A DNA stretch of 64,000 nt from Lithodes maja (taxonomy: Eukaryota; Arthropoda; Malacostraca; Decapoda; Lithodidae): the NCBI GenBank assembly GCA_037953745.1, contig JBAKBP010000712.1, positions 62,001-126,000 on the forward strand, in the 5' to 3' direction. This document shows, piece by piece, positions 1-11,391 of the stretch. Position 1 is the first letter of the stretch, and each line of letters starts with the position of its first letter. The translations under genes were made by a program, and so were the position numbers. Under the pieces are notes generated by a model, which ran no database searches, was not told where the DNA came from, and saw only the letters and a program-made list of their open reading frames with translations.

Positions 1-1660
1 ACCCAACAAAGACCCCACGCTACCCTCCTCGCACCGCCCCATTACACTCCTTTGCTCCCCCTCCAAAGTCATGGAACGCCTAGTATTACAACTAATTACA
101 CCCGACCTACCCCTAGCTCCAACACAACATGGCTTTAGGCCACTGCACTCCACAAACACTCTTCTCACAGACCTTACACAAAGAGCTTTTGACGGCATCA
201 ACTCAGCTAGACCACCACACAGATCACTATTAGCCACACTCGACATTAGTAAGGCCTTCGATGCCATCCCACGCCACAACCTAACAAACAAAATCTACAA
301 CACAAACATGCACAACAACACAAAAAGGTGGCTGGCCAACTTCCTAGCAGGCAGATGTGCACACGTATCTTTTGCCGGTCAGTCATCTAAAATCAGAAAC
401 TTTCCAAACGGAGTCCCACAAGGATCCGTCCTATCGCCCGCACTCTTCAATCTGTACATGCACGATATAACTACACCCAATACTCCCCAAATAAACTTAG
501 CCTCCTATGCAGATGACATAACACTCACATGCACACACCATGACCCAAGAAGAGCAACAGATCTCCTTCAACCCTATCTCAACACACTACATGGCTGGTG
601 CACTACAAACAGACTTAATCTAGCCCCAGCCAAATCCACCGCAACCCTGCTCACAAGCTGGACAGGTGAACACGAATACATCCCTCAACTCACCATAAAC
701 AACACACCCCTAACACATACACACACACCCAAAATCCTAGGAGTAACATATGATACTCATATGACATTCAAACAGCACACCACAAGCATTAAAAAGAAAC
801 TGACACCCAGACTTAACGCCCTCAGGTCACTTGCTCACACAAAATTTGGACACACAAAGAAACTACCACCACAGTATATAAACAATACATAAGATCAGTA
901 ATGGAATACGCAAGCCCAGCCTGGGCTTCTAACCTAGCTGAAACACATCATAAGACCTTACAGACTATTCAAAACAAAGCCCTGAAGATCATTACAGGCT
1001 GCACAGCTACTACACCCACAGATCATCTACATCAAGAAACAAAAATCCTCAAAGTCAAAGACCATCTGGACATGAGAGGCACTCAATTCCTGGCAGCAGC
1101 CTCCACGAACCAAGACCACCCACTAAACTACATGGCAACACATCCACAGACACCAAGAAATATCAAAACAACACCCAGCACACGGTATCACACACAATTA
1201 TTGTCCTCTCTCCCTCCCTGCCCACCCCGAACCAACTTCCAGAAGCACATCCATACTCATATCTCTCGCCAATCCATCCACTCACTCACAGACAACACGC
1301 AGCTGCATGCACGACCTCCCGAAATCCATCCTCCCGAAATCCATCCTTCCGAATCCTCCCTCCCTCGCGAGGACAGAGTCCACCTGGCCAGGCTGAGATG
1401 CGGACACCATCCAGCTCTCCTGAGCTATCAGAAGAGACTGGATGACTCCGTTGTCGACGCCTGCCCGGGATGTAACACAGCACCCCATACCATTAAACAC
1501 ATCATAGAAGACTGCATTTCACACAACCACTTACGCCAACAACACAACCTACACTCAATGAGAGCTCTGTGGGAAAGCCCGATCGTGGCCATGGCCTTCC
1601 TCAGGGACTCGGGGCTGTTCGGCCAGGCAGCTTAGGGAACAACAACAACAACAACAACAA
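1..1660 (+). mobile_element. LINE 'A' (Jockey-like non-LTR retrotransposon), copy 1, 3' part
   Basis: Non-LTR retrotransposon running in from beyond the window start. The visible part is the reverse transcriptase and C-terminal part of ORF2, followed directly by a (AAC)n tail at about 1636-1660 that abuts a satellite-like array. Two more copies of the family lie in the window: a long minus-strand copy at 60559-64000 and a 532-bp truncated copy at 57981-58512. All three end in the same CCTAAG/CTTAGG-containing sequence plus AAC/GTT repeats, which fixes the 3' end. Superfamily (Jockey-like) is inferred from RT and C-terminal motifs; the exact clade is not settled. Confidence 0.9.
2..1635 (+). 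pseudogene. LINE A ORF2 reverse transcriptase and C-terminal region, one frameshift
   Basis: Open from base 2 to a TAA at 890-892, then from 901 in another frame to 1635. The first part holds the RT fingers and palm: LATLDISKAFD (motif A), GVPQGSVLSP (motif B) and the YADD catalytic box near 510-520. The second part starts at the conserved MEYASPAWAS block and ends with a CPGC...H...C zinc-type cluster (about 1465-1510) typical of Jockey/I-group LINE C termini. Comparison with the minus-strand copy shows a single missing base near 853, which produces the stop at 890. A 15-bp direct duplication (PPEIHP repeated) lies at 1318-1347. The protein would copy LINE RNA at a nicked target, but this copy cannot make a full-length product. 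Confidence 0.88.
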
Positions 1661-1663
1661 CAA

Positions 1664-2290
1664 TAACCTACCTCAATTACTAATAAAATGTACGGTATCG
1701 AGTGAAAATGAGCATTATCAGTGACAGTGACACTCTCTAAAGCATATTTGTCAAAGTGAAAGTGACACAAGACCTAAGATTTGATGGCCAAAGTATAATA
1801 AACACCTGTGATAACGAATAATCAGTGCCTAATACAACAATAACCTACCTCAATTACTAATAAAATGTACGGTATCGAGTGAAAATGAGCATTATCAGTG
1901 ACAGTGACACTCTCTAAAGCATATTTGTCAAAGTGAAAGTGACACAAGACCTAAGATTTGATGGCCAAAGTATAATAAACACCTGTGATAACGAATAATC
2001 AGTGCCTAATACAACAATAACCTACCTCAATTACTAATAAAATGTACGGTATCGAGTGAAAATGAGCATTATCAGTGACAGTGACACTCTCTAAAGCATA
2101 TTTGTCAAAGTGAAAGTGACACAAGACCTAATATTTGATGGCCAAAGTATAATAAACACCTGTGATAACGAATAATCAGTGCCTAATACAACAATAACAT
2201 ACCTCAATTACTAATAAAATGTACGGTATCGAGTGAAAATTACCAATATCAGTGAAATTGATACCCTAATAAACATATTTTATATAATTG
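1664..2290. repeat. Tandem repeat, 177-bp unit, about 3.5 copies
   Basis: The motif TAACCTACCTCAATTAC recurs at 1664, 1841, 2018 and (with one change) 2195, giving an exact 177-bp period. Units 1-3 are almost identical; the fourth diverges after about 2240 and fades by about 2290. Each unit carries the phrase AGTGACAGTGACACTCTC and ends in ACAACAAT, which resembles the AAC tail of the LINE just upstream, so the LINE tail and the array merge without a visible border. No coding potential. From 2291 to about 2370 I see only AT-rich sequence without recognisable features. Confidence 0.9.
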
Positions 2291-2369
2291 GCCTCAAAAT
2301 AACTAGAAAATATCAAATAAACATCACATTCTCAATATCAAACACTAAAATCGTCTAAGGGAGATAAAT

Positions 2370-2674
2370 ACTTTGGCGCGGCGAGCGGCTAGGTGCGTCG
2401 TAGCCAGGGCGGGCCGACGCTTTCGGACGCGGGAGGAAATTCCCGCATAAAAAAGCACTCGTCTTCCCGCGCTCACCATTATGCAACCAGAGGGGCTAGA
2501 GACCTCTACTCAACGCCATTCGACAGAGGAAGGTTTGTGGAACATTATTTTTTTTTATTCACAACATTACATGCAATATTCATTCATTTACAGAGTAGTT
2601 AACATAGGCAAAAAATCCTCAAAACCCCCGGTACAGCAGTACAGTCGTAAGCTATAGCCCCCGGGGCTGGAGGG
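2370..2674. mobile_element. Remnant of piggyBac-like TTAA MITE (one end only)
   Basis: The right end reads GGGGCTGGAGGG followed by TTAA (2675-2678), the same terminus as the complete MITE ending at 38547. Internal blocks such as CTCTACTCAACGCCATTC (about 2509-2526) match the complete copies. Beyond the TTAA the sequence continues as DIRS (TTAAGGCAGAAGGTCTAGG), so the MITE sat at the TTAA just before the DIRS recombinase stop codon, as in copy C at about 26253. The other MITE end is missing, replaced by unrelated sequence and the 177-bp array. Confidence 0.65.
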
Positions 2675-3141
2675 TTAAGGCAGAAGGTCTAGGTGGCCCT
2701 TCAGTCACTTGTGTTTACTTTCAAGGAAAAAGGGGGGGGGGGGGGGGTGCAGTCAGTGTAACATAGGATGCCCTAGACCCCGCTGGAGTGTAAGAGCTGT
2801 GATACAAATTATGGATAATGTGATATGAAAATTTCTCTGTTCTATTCAGGGCGAGAAGTTGTGCTAGTACAATGTTAGTACAAACAACAGGGTTGTTTTA
2901 GTAGTTTTAGCTGTGAAAGCAATTTAGTATTAAACAGTGGAGATATTTTGCAAAATATTTCCACGAATATTATGGGGTTATATGTGCACATGTAAACTTA
3001 TAAATTGTTATTTTTGTCACCACTCATTGAGTGGGGTGCCTTTGTAACTACAGATCTGTGCACAGAATCTCCAGAGTTACCCTTTTTGTCAAGCAGGCTT
3101 CTTTGAAACACGCACCTGCTTGAACTCCTTTTTTGTATATA

Positions 3142-3976
3142 CAGTAAACTTCCGTTAATCCGAAGGGCAGGGGACCGGCCCTCGTTCGGATTAGTGGTTT
3201 TTTTCGGATTATCGGACTTTACCCCTATGAACCTGTGTATGACGAAAACATCGAGACATTAGGCCACCCAAATGACACAATGGTGCACACACACATATCA
3301 TATGTTCATGAAATCACTTCAAAAGTTTACCATTGTCATTGTAGCCTATTACCTACTTCAAAACATTCAGATTAATGGTCAAAGGAATCTGCTGATATAA
3401 ACGTCTTCTTCTTCTTCCGTCTACTAGCAAGTTTGTCTTGCTCTTTAAGATCAGATGTGGTTCGGGAAGTAATGCCTTAACAACGGCACCTCCCTGAGAA
3501 GTTCTTGTAATTTTACATCCAAAGGTGCATTTTCAAGCTCAAGACTGAATGAATCAGTCTTGAGCTTGAAAATGCACCTTTGGATGTAAAATTACAAGAA
3601 CTTCTCAGGGAGGTGCCGTTGTTAAGGCATTACTTCCCGAACCACATCTGATCTTAAAGAGCAAGACAAACTTGCTAGTAGACGGAAGAAGAAGAAGACG
3701 TTTATATCAGCAGATTCCTTTGACCATTAATCTGAATGTTTTGAAGTAGGTAATAGGCTACAATGACAATGGTAAACTTTTAAAGTGAATTCATGAACAT
3801 ATGATATGTGTGTGCTCCATTATGTGTCATTTGAGTGGCCTAATGCCTCAAAAAGGGGACTTTGGGACTTCTTGAAATTCGGACCATCAGGAGAATTCGG
3901 ATTTGGCCTCAAATTGAAAAATTCGGACTATTGGGAGATTCGAATCATCGGTCGTCGGATTAACGGAAGTTTACTG
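3142..3976. mobile_element. Palindromic TA-target MITE (foldback), 835 bp
   Basis: Starts CAGTAAACTTCCGTTAATCC and ends with its complement GGATTAACGGAAGTTTACTG, flanked by TA on both sides (3140-3141 and 3977-3978), as in Tc1/mariner/pogo elements. The two halves are long inverted repeats meeting near 3548-3556 around TCAAGACTGA/ATCAGTCTTGA, so most of the element could fold into one hairpin. A second member lies at 30590-31556. The small open frames in it are by-products of the palindrome. No transposase is recognisable. Confidence 0.88.
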
Positions 3977-4100
3977 TACTGTATATATGGGCTGCGCCAT
4001 GTGTAAATATATTTTCAAAGTAAGAATACTATGTGGTTGTTTGATTATCTGCTTTTCTAGAGTTATGATATGATTACGAATGTCCCCCTCCAGTCTTAGA

Positions 4101-4212
4101 AATCAGGCATGTTCGTCAATGATGGAGGGGCCACTAATAAATTATAGGTTTGACTCCTGTAAGGAGATAAAGAAAACCTAATATTTAGTAGTGGCCCCGT
4201 AATAATTGACGA
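4101..4212. repeat. DIRS internal complementary region (copy A)
   Basis: Carries, in order, the complement of the element's left end (through GGCCACTAATAA) fused to the complement of its right end (ATTATAGGTTTGACTCCTG through GTGGCCCCGTAAT). The same arrangement is seen in copy C at 26838-26943. In DIRS elements such a region is thought to template joining of the two ends into a circle. Confidence 0.8.
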
Positions 4213-5269
4213 CTGGGGCCCTCCCGACCATCCCCTTCCCATTCGTTGATGTATTAAGGATTTTGGTTTACTTGATATGTCAGTGAAGGAAGAATGACGC
4301 CTGAATCAGCGTCTGGTCAAAGATCCACACAAGTACATCCACGATATGATGGAAAGCTTATTGGATAGTTATTCTTATTTTCTTTTTGTTTTTATTTTTT
4401 TACAAAGTTTTTTCGTAGTGAGAACCCAATTCATAATGACTGAAGCCATGAGTGAGGTCGCGTGCGCTCATGATGAAGGCTCCTCAGATTTTAAATGCTC
4501 TGCGCGGTAGATTCAAACTACGGCGGATTAGTGTTTGAAGAGGATGCCTTATGTAATAGGCATGTTCGTCAATGATTACGGGGCCACTACTAAATATTAG
4601 GTTTTCTTTATCTCCTTACAGGAGTCATACCTATATTCGTAATCATATCATAACTCAAGCAAAAGCAGATAATCAAACAACCACATAGTATTCTTACTTT
4701 GTAAAAAAGATATATTGTTGCGCATGGAGCGTGCTTCGAAACCTGCTTGAAAAAAGGGTTAACTCTGAGACTCTGTACACAGATCTGCTAGTTAAGAAGG
4801 CACCCCACTTAAAGGAAGTGGTGAAAAATAAAAACATATGTCTACATGTGCACATATAAACCCCATTAAACTAGTGGATATATTCCTAAAAATATACCCA
4901 AACATAAAATGAATTCTTGCACTTTCGCAGAAGTCCCGAACTCTTGTACTTATGCAGAAGTACTTACATCAAAAATAAAAGTCGTAGTTGCAACTACTGA
5001 CATTTCTTAAAATTATACTGCTTCACAGCCAAAACTACTTACAACAAGAATTGTTGTTTTACTACTATTGTACTTTAGCACAATTTCCTGTAATGAATAC
5101 TACACAGAAATTTTATATCACAACACCTATAAACAGTATCACAGCTCGTATGCTCCGTACACATACTCCGGCGGGGGTCTAGGGTATCCTATGTTACACT
5201 GACTGCACCCCCCCACCCCCCCCCCCCCCCTCTTTTCTTAATCTAAACAATAAGTGACTTAGAGGTCAC

Positions 5270-6560
5270 CTAGACCCTCTGCCTTAAAGCTATATATGGC
5301 ATGGAAGGTCTGTCTAGAGCTACTGAAAGGTATCGAGTCAAAAACGTATGATTAGAGGACCATAGGTGCGTGGACGCTATGTCCTCAACAGAAAAATTCT
5401 TAAGGAAACGCAAAGAGGCCGCCCATTTACGTAAATCGTGGGCTTTTCCCACGACGCCGGGATTACTCTTTTTAATGACTTCTACTAGGAGAGAAGCTAT
5501 TTTACGTTTCATTAAGCGTTTGCCCGTACTTGCTACCCATAAAGCACCCTGTTGATTCAGAGGTGCTACTCTCAAATATTTGGTTAGAGCTTGCACTGGA
5601 CATAAATTATGGTGCACTTTTCCCCTTTTCAACGCCGGCACCGTGAACTCTGAAAACACGTGTTCACTGTGTTCATTTTTGGCGATGAACCCTGGGGAAG
5701 GTGCAATGTGAATACACTCATTGAGCCTACCAAACCTTATGCAATTAGGTGTGTTGCTCATCGCCGCCAGCTCAGATACCCTGTTCCCTGTTCCCGGTAG
5801 CCAAAGCCATAAGAAATACTGCCCTTTTTAAAGTAAGTCAAAATCTGCAGTATTTTGGTACAGACGGGAATGAAGTAAAGACAACGCTTTGTCCAGAGAC
5901 CAGGTAGGCATGAGCTGACGGGGAGGTGGGCGGAGTTTAAAACATGCTCTCATGAAACCTGTTTCCTCCGCTAGTGGTATGGTTAGACCTGTAAGGTCAA
6001 AGAATGGCATCCTAATCGCTGTTAAGTGATTTTTTAACGTTACTACAGATAGACGTTTCTGCTCGAACAGATAGTTCAAATAATTAAAAACCAAAGCCAC
6101 CGAAAGTACGGTTTGTTCTGTCCTAAGTATCCAAGAAGTAAAGGACCGCCAGTGTGATTGATACTGTCTCTTTGTAGATTGGGTATATTGACTCATGAAT
6201 TTATCGGTCACGTTTCTACCATACGGTGTTAGCCACTTGGCCTCCTGAATGTCCATAATGCAAAAGTCAGCGAGGTCTCTAGGTTGCCAATCGTGTCTAA
6301 GTGGAAATACCCGACCGGGAGCGACACCGGGTTCGGGCACCATGTTTTCAATTGCTGGTACCACAACTGCGCCGGCCACAGGGGCGCGATTAACGAGACT
6401 ACGCCCCGATAATCCCGTAGTTTGTTTAACTACGTGGCACATTAGAGAAGCGTCTGGTGGCGGAAACAGATAAACGGAACTCCACATGTTCCAGTCCGTC
6501 ACCAGTGCGTCGGGTCCTCCCGCCGGCGTTATTGTCCGGCGGGTGAGGTACAGCGGGAGT
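5270..6560 (-). pseudogene. DIRS tyrosine recombinase (copy B), two frameshifts
   Basis: Tyrosine recombinase that would insert the circular DNA form of the element. Segments at 6502-5828 and 5761-5270 together give an N-terminal core-binding part (TPYGRNVTDKFMSQYTQ, then QYQSHWRSFTSWIL) and the catalytic domain. Visible catalytic residues are the H-x-x-R box in AHDLRKW and the tyrosine in TRYLSVAL. The first catalytic arginine (GNRVSEL in copy C) is disrupted by a 7-bp tandem duplication CTGTTCC at 5781-5787/5788-5794. A second indel lies near 5830 after QNTADFDLL. The N terminus overlaps the end of the RT/RNase H/methyltransferase-like frame. Confidence 0.9.
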
Positions 6561-6569
6561 TTGTACTCA

Positions 6570-6965
6570 CCTAATTGAACTCACCTAATTGTAGTATACA
6601 GGATTTGAGCCTAAGCTCGTGTTGTCCTGTCTCTCTCTCTACATTTATCCAATTTTGCTTTAAAAGTTTGGATATTTCTTGCTCCCACCACCTCCCCATC
6701 CAACTTATTCCAACACTCAATGCTTCTATACGGGAAGCTGAACTTTCTTACATCAGACTTACATATAACTTTCCTCAACTTACAATCATGACCCCTGGTT
6801 CTTCCCTCGTCCCTCACCACAAAATCTCCCTTGTCGATCTTCTCAAAACCTTTCACACACTTAAACATCATGATCATGTCACCTCTCTCTCTCCTCTCCC
6901 TCAGCGTTGGCAGCTTTAGCCTCTCCAATCTTTCCTCATAAGGCAGGTCTCTAAGGCTAGCTATT
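6570..6965 (-). mobile_element. LINE 'Z' 3' fragment inserted in DIRS copy B
   Basis: About 400 bp carrying the C-terminal end of LINE Z ORF2 (blocks ERRERGDMIMMFKCVKG and SFPYRSIECWNKLDGEVVGA) and ending in a doubled CACCTAATTGAA-type 3' tail. Both edges adjoin DIRS pol sequence: GGGAGTTTGT on one side and TTGTGAGTCTCC on the other, where intact copy C reads GGGAGTTTGTGAGTCTCC on the same strand. That implies a 4-bp target duplication, TTGT. LINE Z at 55776 ends at the same DIRS position in another DIRS copy. Confidence 0.88.
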
Positions 6966-8731
6966 GTGAGTCTCCTCGGATGCAAACAGATCCACTTGTG
7001 GACGGGAAGGCCCCGCAATCATTTGGTTGAAAATGGTTTGCCTGAGCGTCCATTCTACTGTTGTGCTCTGTCTCCGAGACAGAGCATCTGCCCAGACGTT
7101 TGCTACGCCTGGGAGATAAGATGCGTGAAGATGAATGTTCAGCTTGTCGGCTAGAACAAAAATCTTTTCTGACACGTTTAGCAACTTCCGAGATCTCGTT
7201 GACCCTTGTTTCTGAATGCAGTGAACCGCATTCAGATTGTCCATCCTGAAGGCCACCGATTTGTCCCGTAAAGTAGAGCCGTGAGCCTGAAGGAAATACA
7301 AGACTCTTTGAAATTGATGTGAGAGGTTTCTGAATGGGACCAAAGCCCTTGACCCTGATGGCCGTGGTTTGACTGAAAGTCCCAACCTATCGTTCCTGAC
7401 GCATCCGTGTCTACCCATACCGTCGGTGGAGGAGAGGTCCATGACATGACCGAGTGCAATGTTTCCCTCTTCACCCAGACCGCTAGTAAGCTGTGTATTA
7501 ATTTTGGGATGGGCCATAATGTTTCCGCCGGCAATAGTGGAAAAACTTTGTTGCCCTCCAATATTAAACGTTTGACTTTCAACCGGCCCAACTTTACAGT
7601 TAGTTGAATCCAGTTGAGAGAGCCGACCAGAGACTCCCAGATTCTCTGTGTCGTAGTCAGACTGTGAAGAAACATAAACAGTTTCTTGCGAAACCTGTTC
7701 CGATTGTCCACACTCTGACTCAGAGTGAGAGCAGCTGTGTCCCAGACCAGCCCTATCCACTGGACCACTCGTGAGGGAACAAAGTTTGACTTTACCGGGT
7801 TTACCTTGAACCCTAGAGATTTTACATGATTTAATGTTATGTTGACATGATTGATGCATAACTGTTCCGTCTCTGCCACCACCAGCCAATCGTCTAGATA
7901 CCACAAAATTCTGATCCCTTGTTCTAACATGGGCATCAGGGCTTGCCGGACTAATTTCGTGAATAAGCGAGGTGCTAGGTTCAACCCGAACGGCATCCTC
8001 TGAAAGACATAAGTCTGATGCATTATTCGTAAGGCCAGAAATCGTTGAAACCTTTTGTTTACCGGGACGTGCCAATACGCGTCTGTCAGGTCTAAGGAAC
8101 ACATCCACCCTTCCGGCGGAAGTGTTAGCCTGATTTGATTCACTGTCAGCATCCGGAAGGAAACGTTGTGAATGTCGAGGTTCAGATAAGACAGGTCTAC
8201 GACCGGCCTCATCTGAACACTGTCCCTTTTGGGCACTAGAAAGAGTTTGGACGTAAATACTGGGTAATTTTGAGGGACCGGGATGATGACATTCTTGGCG
8301 ATCATCTCTTGGATCAGTGACTCCACCTCTAATGAAACAAAATTTGCCTTTGTCGGCTGACGTAAGCGAGGTCGCCGGAGCCACTGCCAGGTGATGCCTT
8401 TGCGTGCCACCATCCTCGCCCATGTGGTTAATGGCCATGCGCGATGACACGCCCGGAACGACCCAGTTAGCAGACAAGGGTTCGCCGGCGGGACTACCCT
8501 CTGATCCACCCGCCGTAAGACTGGCCCTGGGAGTGAGAGAGACCCTAGTTTTTTGGTGGTGGTGGTGGTGTATGCTTCGACGACTGGCCGGGTTTGGCAG
8601 GAGACGGGCCTTGGCCCGTCGTTGAGACTTCTGTCCTTTATTATTACCTGAAAACTTTCCTTGCTTGTATCTGTACTGAGCCTGACTTTGGGTGGAAGAG
8701 GACTTAGGCAGATGAAAGGGCTTTGCCCCAC
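6964..8731 (-). pseudogene. DIRS pol (RT-RNase H) copy B, frameshifted
   Basis: RT of the DIRS class: FLVPKRDSVQMRPVVDLSYL, SLDLTDAYWHVPV, MPFGLNLAPRLFTKLV and the catalytic YLDDWLVV (around 7890). RNase H follows with VDTDASGTIGWDF and, after a frameshift near 7300, FRMDNLNAVHCIQKQG and LPGVANVWADALSRRQ. The downstream conserved block starting VDLFASEETH is cut by the LINE Z insertion and resumes on the other side (6560-6250). Known role of the family: reverse transcription of element RNA and removal of the RNA strand. This copy is non-functional. Confidence 0.9.
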
Positions 8732-10857
8732 CAGGCTGAGCTTTTGCGACTGGTTTGGGCTTGGTAAAATTGAAAGCGGGTATCTTAGATGGGGCGGGAC
8801 TGTGCTTAAAGGCCTGAGCCATGTTAAACACTGTTTTCCACACCTCCGGGGACATTAACGAGGCAGTTAGAACAGGGGACATAACCACTTGATTTGCAAT
8901 CCTATCCGGGAGCTTCCTCACGAGAAACATCCTTAGATCTTGTCTTGCCCGCACCGCCTCTAGCAAGGCTGTACGGATATCTCCCAGTGACTGTATAGAA
9001 GTCTGGAGTAGCAAGCGTCTAGAGAGTTCGATAGCCTTTCGGACTTCCGCGTCGGCGATTGCCTGAGCAGATCTTAGCATTGACTTCGCTATGTGTGACA
9101 AGATACTGGGAAAACAGTCTATATGCTTTCCCACGTAGCCTAAACTCCCGGTCTAGGTGAGCAGTGGACGGTGTGGAAAAGGGATCTTTAAGCTCGCATA
9201 GATTAATTTTAGGGGCAGCTAAAAATGCAAATAAAGCAGAGGGAACTCCGCCGGCAGAGAATACCGGCATAGAGAACCAAGAATGGCTCTCTTGTGGAAT
9301 TTGGTGCGAAGATTTAGAGGTAAAAGTTGTTGCAAAGTTCTGAGCCTCCACTTCCCATTCCACCCAAGGTCCCGGACCCAACTGCTCCACCTTCAAAACT
9401 GGATTTGCGGCTGTGTCTGTGAACGTCTTTAAACCTAACTCTGGTGTTAGAGCTGACAGTGCTTTTATATCATTGAAACCATCATGCTTGATCCAGTCCG
9501 AAAACAGTTTTGAAGCTGACGCAGGGGGTAGGGCAGGTGTAGAAGTATACACAAAATAATCATGGTGATAATAGTTAGGAATGGCCTTAATATTAACATC
9601 AAGTACATTCCCTAGAATATCTAAAGCACATAACTTCCTAGATTTATTCCCTTGGATTACCCACTCACGTGGTACCGGAAGCTCCCCCGACATAGTGGAC
9701 TGTGCTACCTCTGGCTTTGCTGGGAACATTGTTACCCATGACTCATCCGGCCCGTATAGGAGGGGCATAGCTCCCTTTCTGACCAGCGCTTTGTCTAAAG
9801 GGGGAGGATTTACATCTGCTACTACTCTCACATTGGAAGTAGTCAGTGCCGCCGAAGTTGGCCTAGTAACCATAGTAGGTGATACAGGGGGAGGGTGCGG
9901 AATTTGTGTCAAAGCAATAGAAGTAGCCAGAGGTCGGACATTCGATGCTGTCGTGGAAGCTCCCAAACCAACTGTAGGAGTCTCCGGCTGCTGACCAAAA
10001 AACTTAGTTAGTGCATTCGCTAGTAACCCATTAATTTCATCAGCTGTGACAAATTTAGCAGAGGATGAACTATGTGGCGAATCATTCCTACTCTGAGAGT
10101 CGTCTATCAATGAACCTGACTCTTGAATCTCCATCTCAGAAATTATAGAACCCTCATCCCTTTCCCCCGGCCTCTCAGGAGAGGATTCCGCCGAAGCCGG
10201 GACCCCCTCATGCTGCCATGTTAAGTCCGGGATGGACGATGGGATCACAGCGTCCCGGTGGACGTCTGCCACTACCTTTGGTGCATGAGAATGATGTGAG
10301 CCGTCACGCCATGGCTGGGAGTACTGTACCTCTAAACTCCCCGGTCTTGGCCGGAACTCACTTGTGAGCTAGGTACCACACCAATTACTAAGCCCTCACT
10401 CGAGCCCTCTAGAGGGTTATAACTGCTGGTAGAACTCTCTAAAGCTGGTACATGGGAACTGGGAATAATATTAGGTGACAACTTGTCCGCCGGTATATCC
10501 CCCACCACAGTCTCTGACTCCACTCCCGACCTGTCAGATTGGACAGGAGACATGTCGGGAGTAGAGGCAGAAAGCGAGGTACGAGGCTCCGGCGAACGCC
10601 GGGAGGTCTTTCGTACATGAGTATCCTTTTTTGAAGACTTGTGACTTCGCCTTGACTTTGATTTTACACTAGGACTGTCCTTGGTCTTCTCCTCCCTGCT
10701 CTTCTTCCTCGAAGGTGAAGTAGAGTGACTATGTGTCTGCTGTCGGAGGGAAGACCGTGACCTGGACCTCGATTTTGACTTGGAAGTTGTCGCCGGGGGT
10801 GTCGGCTCTCGAGGTCTCTTAGTTGTGCCGGGGGAGGGAATAAGCACTGTATCCTGA

Positions 10858-11036
10858 GGGGAGGTGTGGTGGAGTGGTCTTGCCACTGGCCTGGTAATCC
10901 AAAGGTCCCGGGTTCAAATCCCGATGTATCAATGGGAAGATATTATTGGGATGGAATTTGTGCTGTACCTAGTATCAGTGCATTACCACAAAGCCCACCG
11001 AAACGTCAATAAAATACCCTCATTGTTCCCTGATTA
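10858..11036 (+). mobile_element. tRNA-derived SINE, copy 1
   Basis: About 180 bp. The head resembles a tRNA gene: TGGTGGAGTGG as an A-box-like block near 10868 and GGTTCAAATCC as a good B box near 10911-10921. The body ends at CCCTGATTAAA. A second copy lies in reverse orientation at 27364-27541, so it is a repeat and not a functional tRNA gene. It is inserted in the gag-like ORF of DIRS copy B, immediately followed by a different poly(A) retroposon. Confidence 0.85.
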
Positions 11037-11037
11037 A

Positions 11038-11391
11038 ATAGCACTGTATGAATATTCCCATATTCAAAATACAGTATGCTATAGGGGTGCAATGCCTGGT
11101 GAGTTATCTGCTCAACAGGTGGCGTTGTGTGTGTGTAAGTGTGAGAGTCCGAGTGTAGAGGGTGAGACAGTGAAGCACGGGAACGAGATGGCTTCAGAGA
11201 TGGGGTCGTTTCGGGCCATGAGTGAGCACCGTGCCTCATGTGAAGGCAAGATGGCAGGTGCTCGTTGTACTCTACGTGCTTCACATGTCTCACTCCCTAG
11301 ACTGGAACAAGACCTCACGGGCTTCACTGTTCATTGTAAAGCGGTGAATGTTAAGGCTCTCAGCCTATGCCCGAGAGGAAGTAAGTTGGAA

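Larger units (their letters stand above)
2675..4634 (+). mobile_element. DIRS-like retrotransposon copy A, 3' end only
   Basis: Begins at the end of the recombinase ORF and matches copy C from about 26253 to 27360: a G16 run at 2732-2747, a 3' untranslated region, the internal complementary region (4101-4212) and the right inverted terminal repeat (about 4287-4634). A palindromic TA-flanked MITE interrupts it at 3142-3976. The right end stops at CCTATA and is directly joined, tail to tail, to copy B on the opposite strand at about 4635. No protein is encoded here. Confidence 0.85.

Noticed and set aside
1664..2290. CRISPR-like array
   Set aside because: Whole 177-bp units repeat without variable spacers, and the genome is eukaryotic.
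3806..4006. Conserved small protein (also at 30578-30760)
   Set aside because: The two near-identical frames are copies of the same palindromic MITE arm and cross its TA border.
10866..10932. tRNA gene (good B box)
   Set aside because: The same sequence recurs with a shared non-tRNA body at 27364-27541 and I cannot fold a full cloverleaf, so it is a tRNA-derived SINE head.
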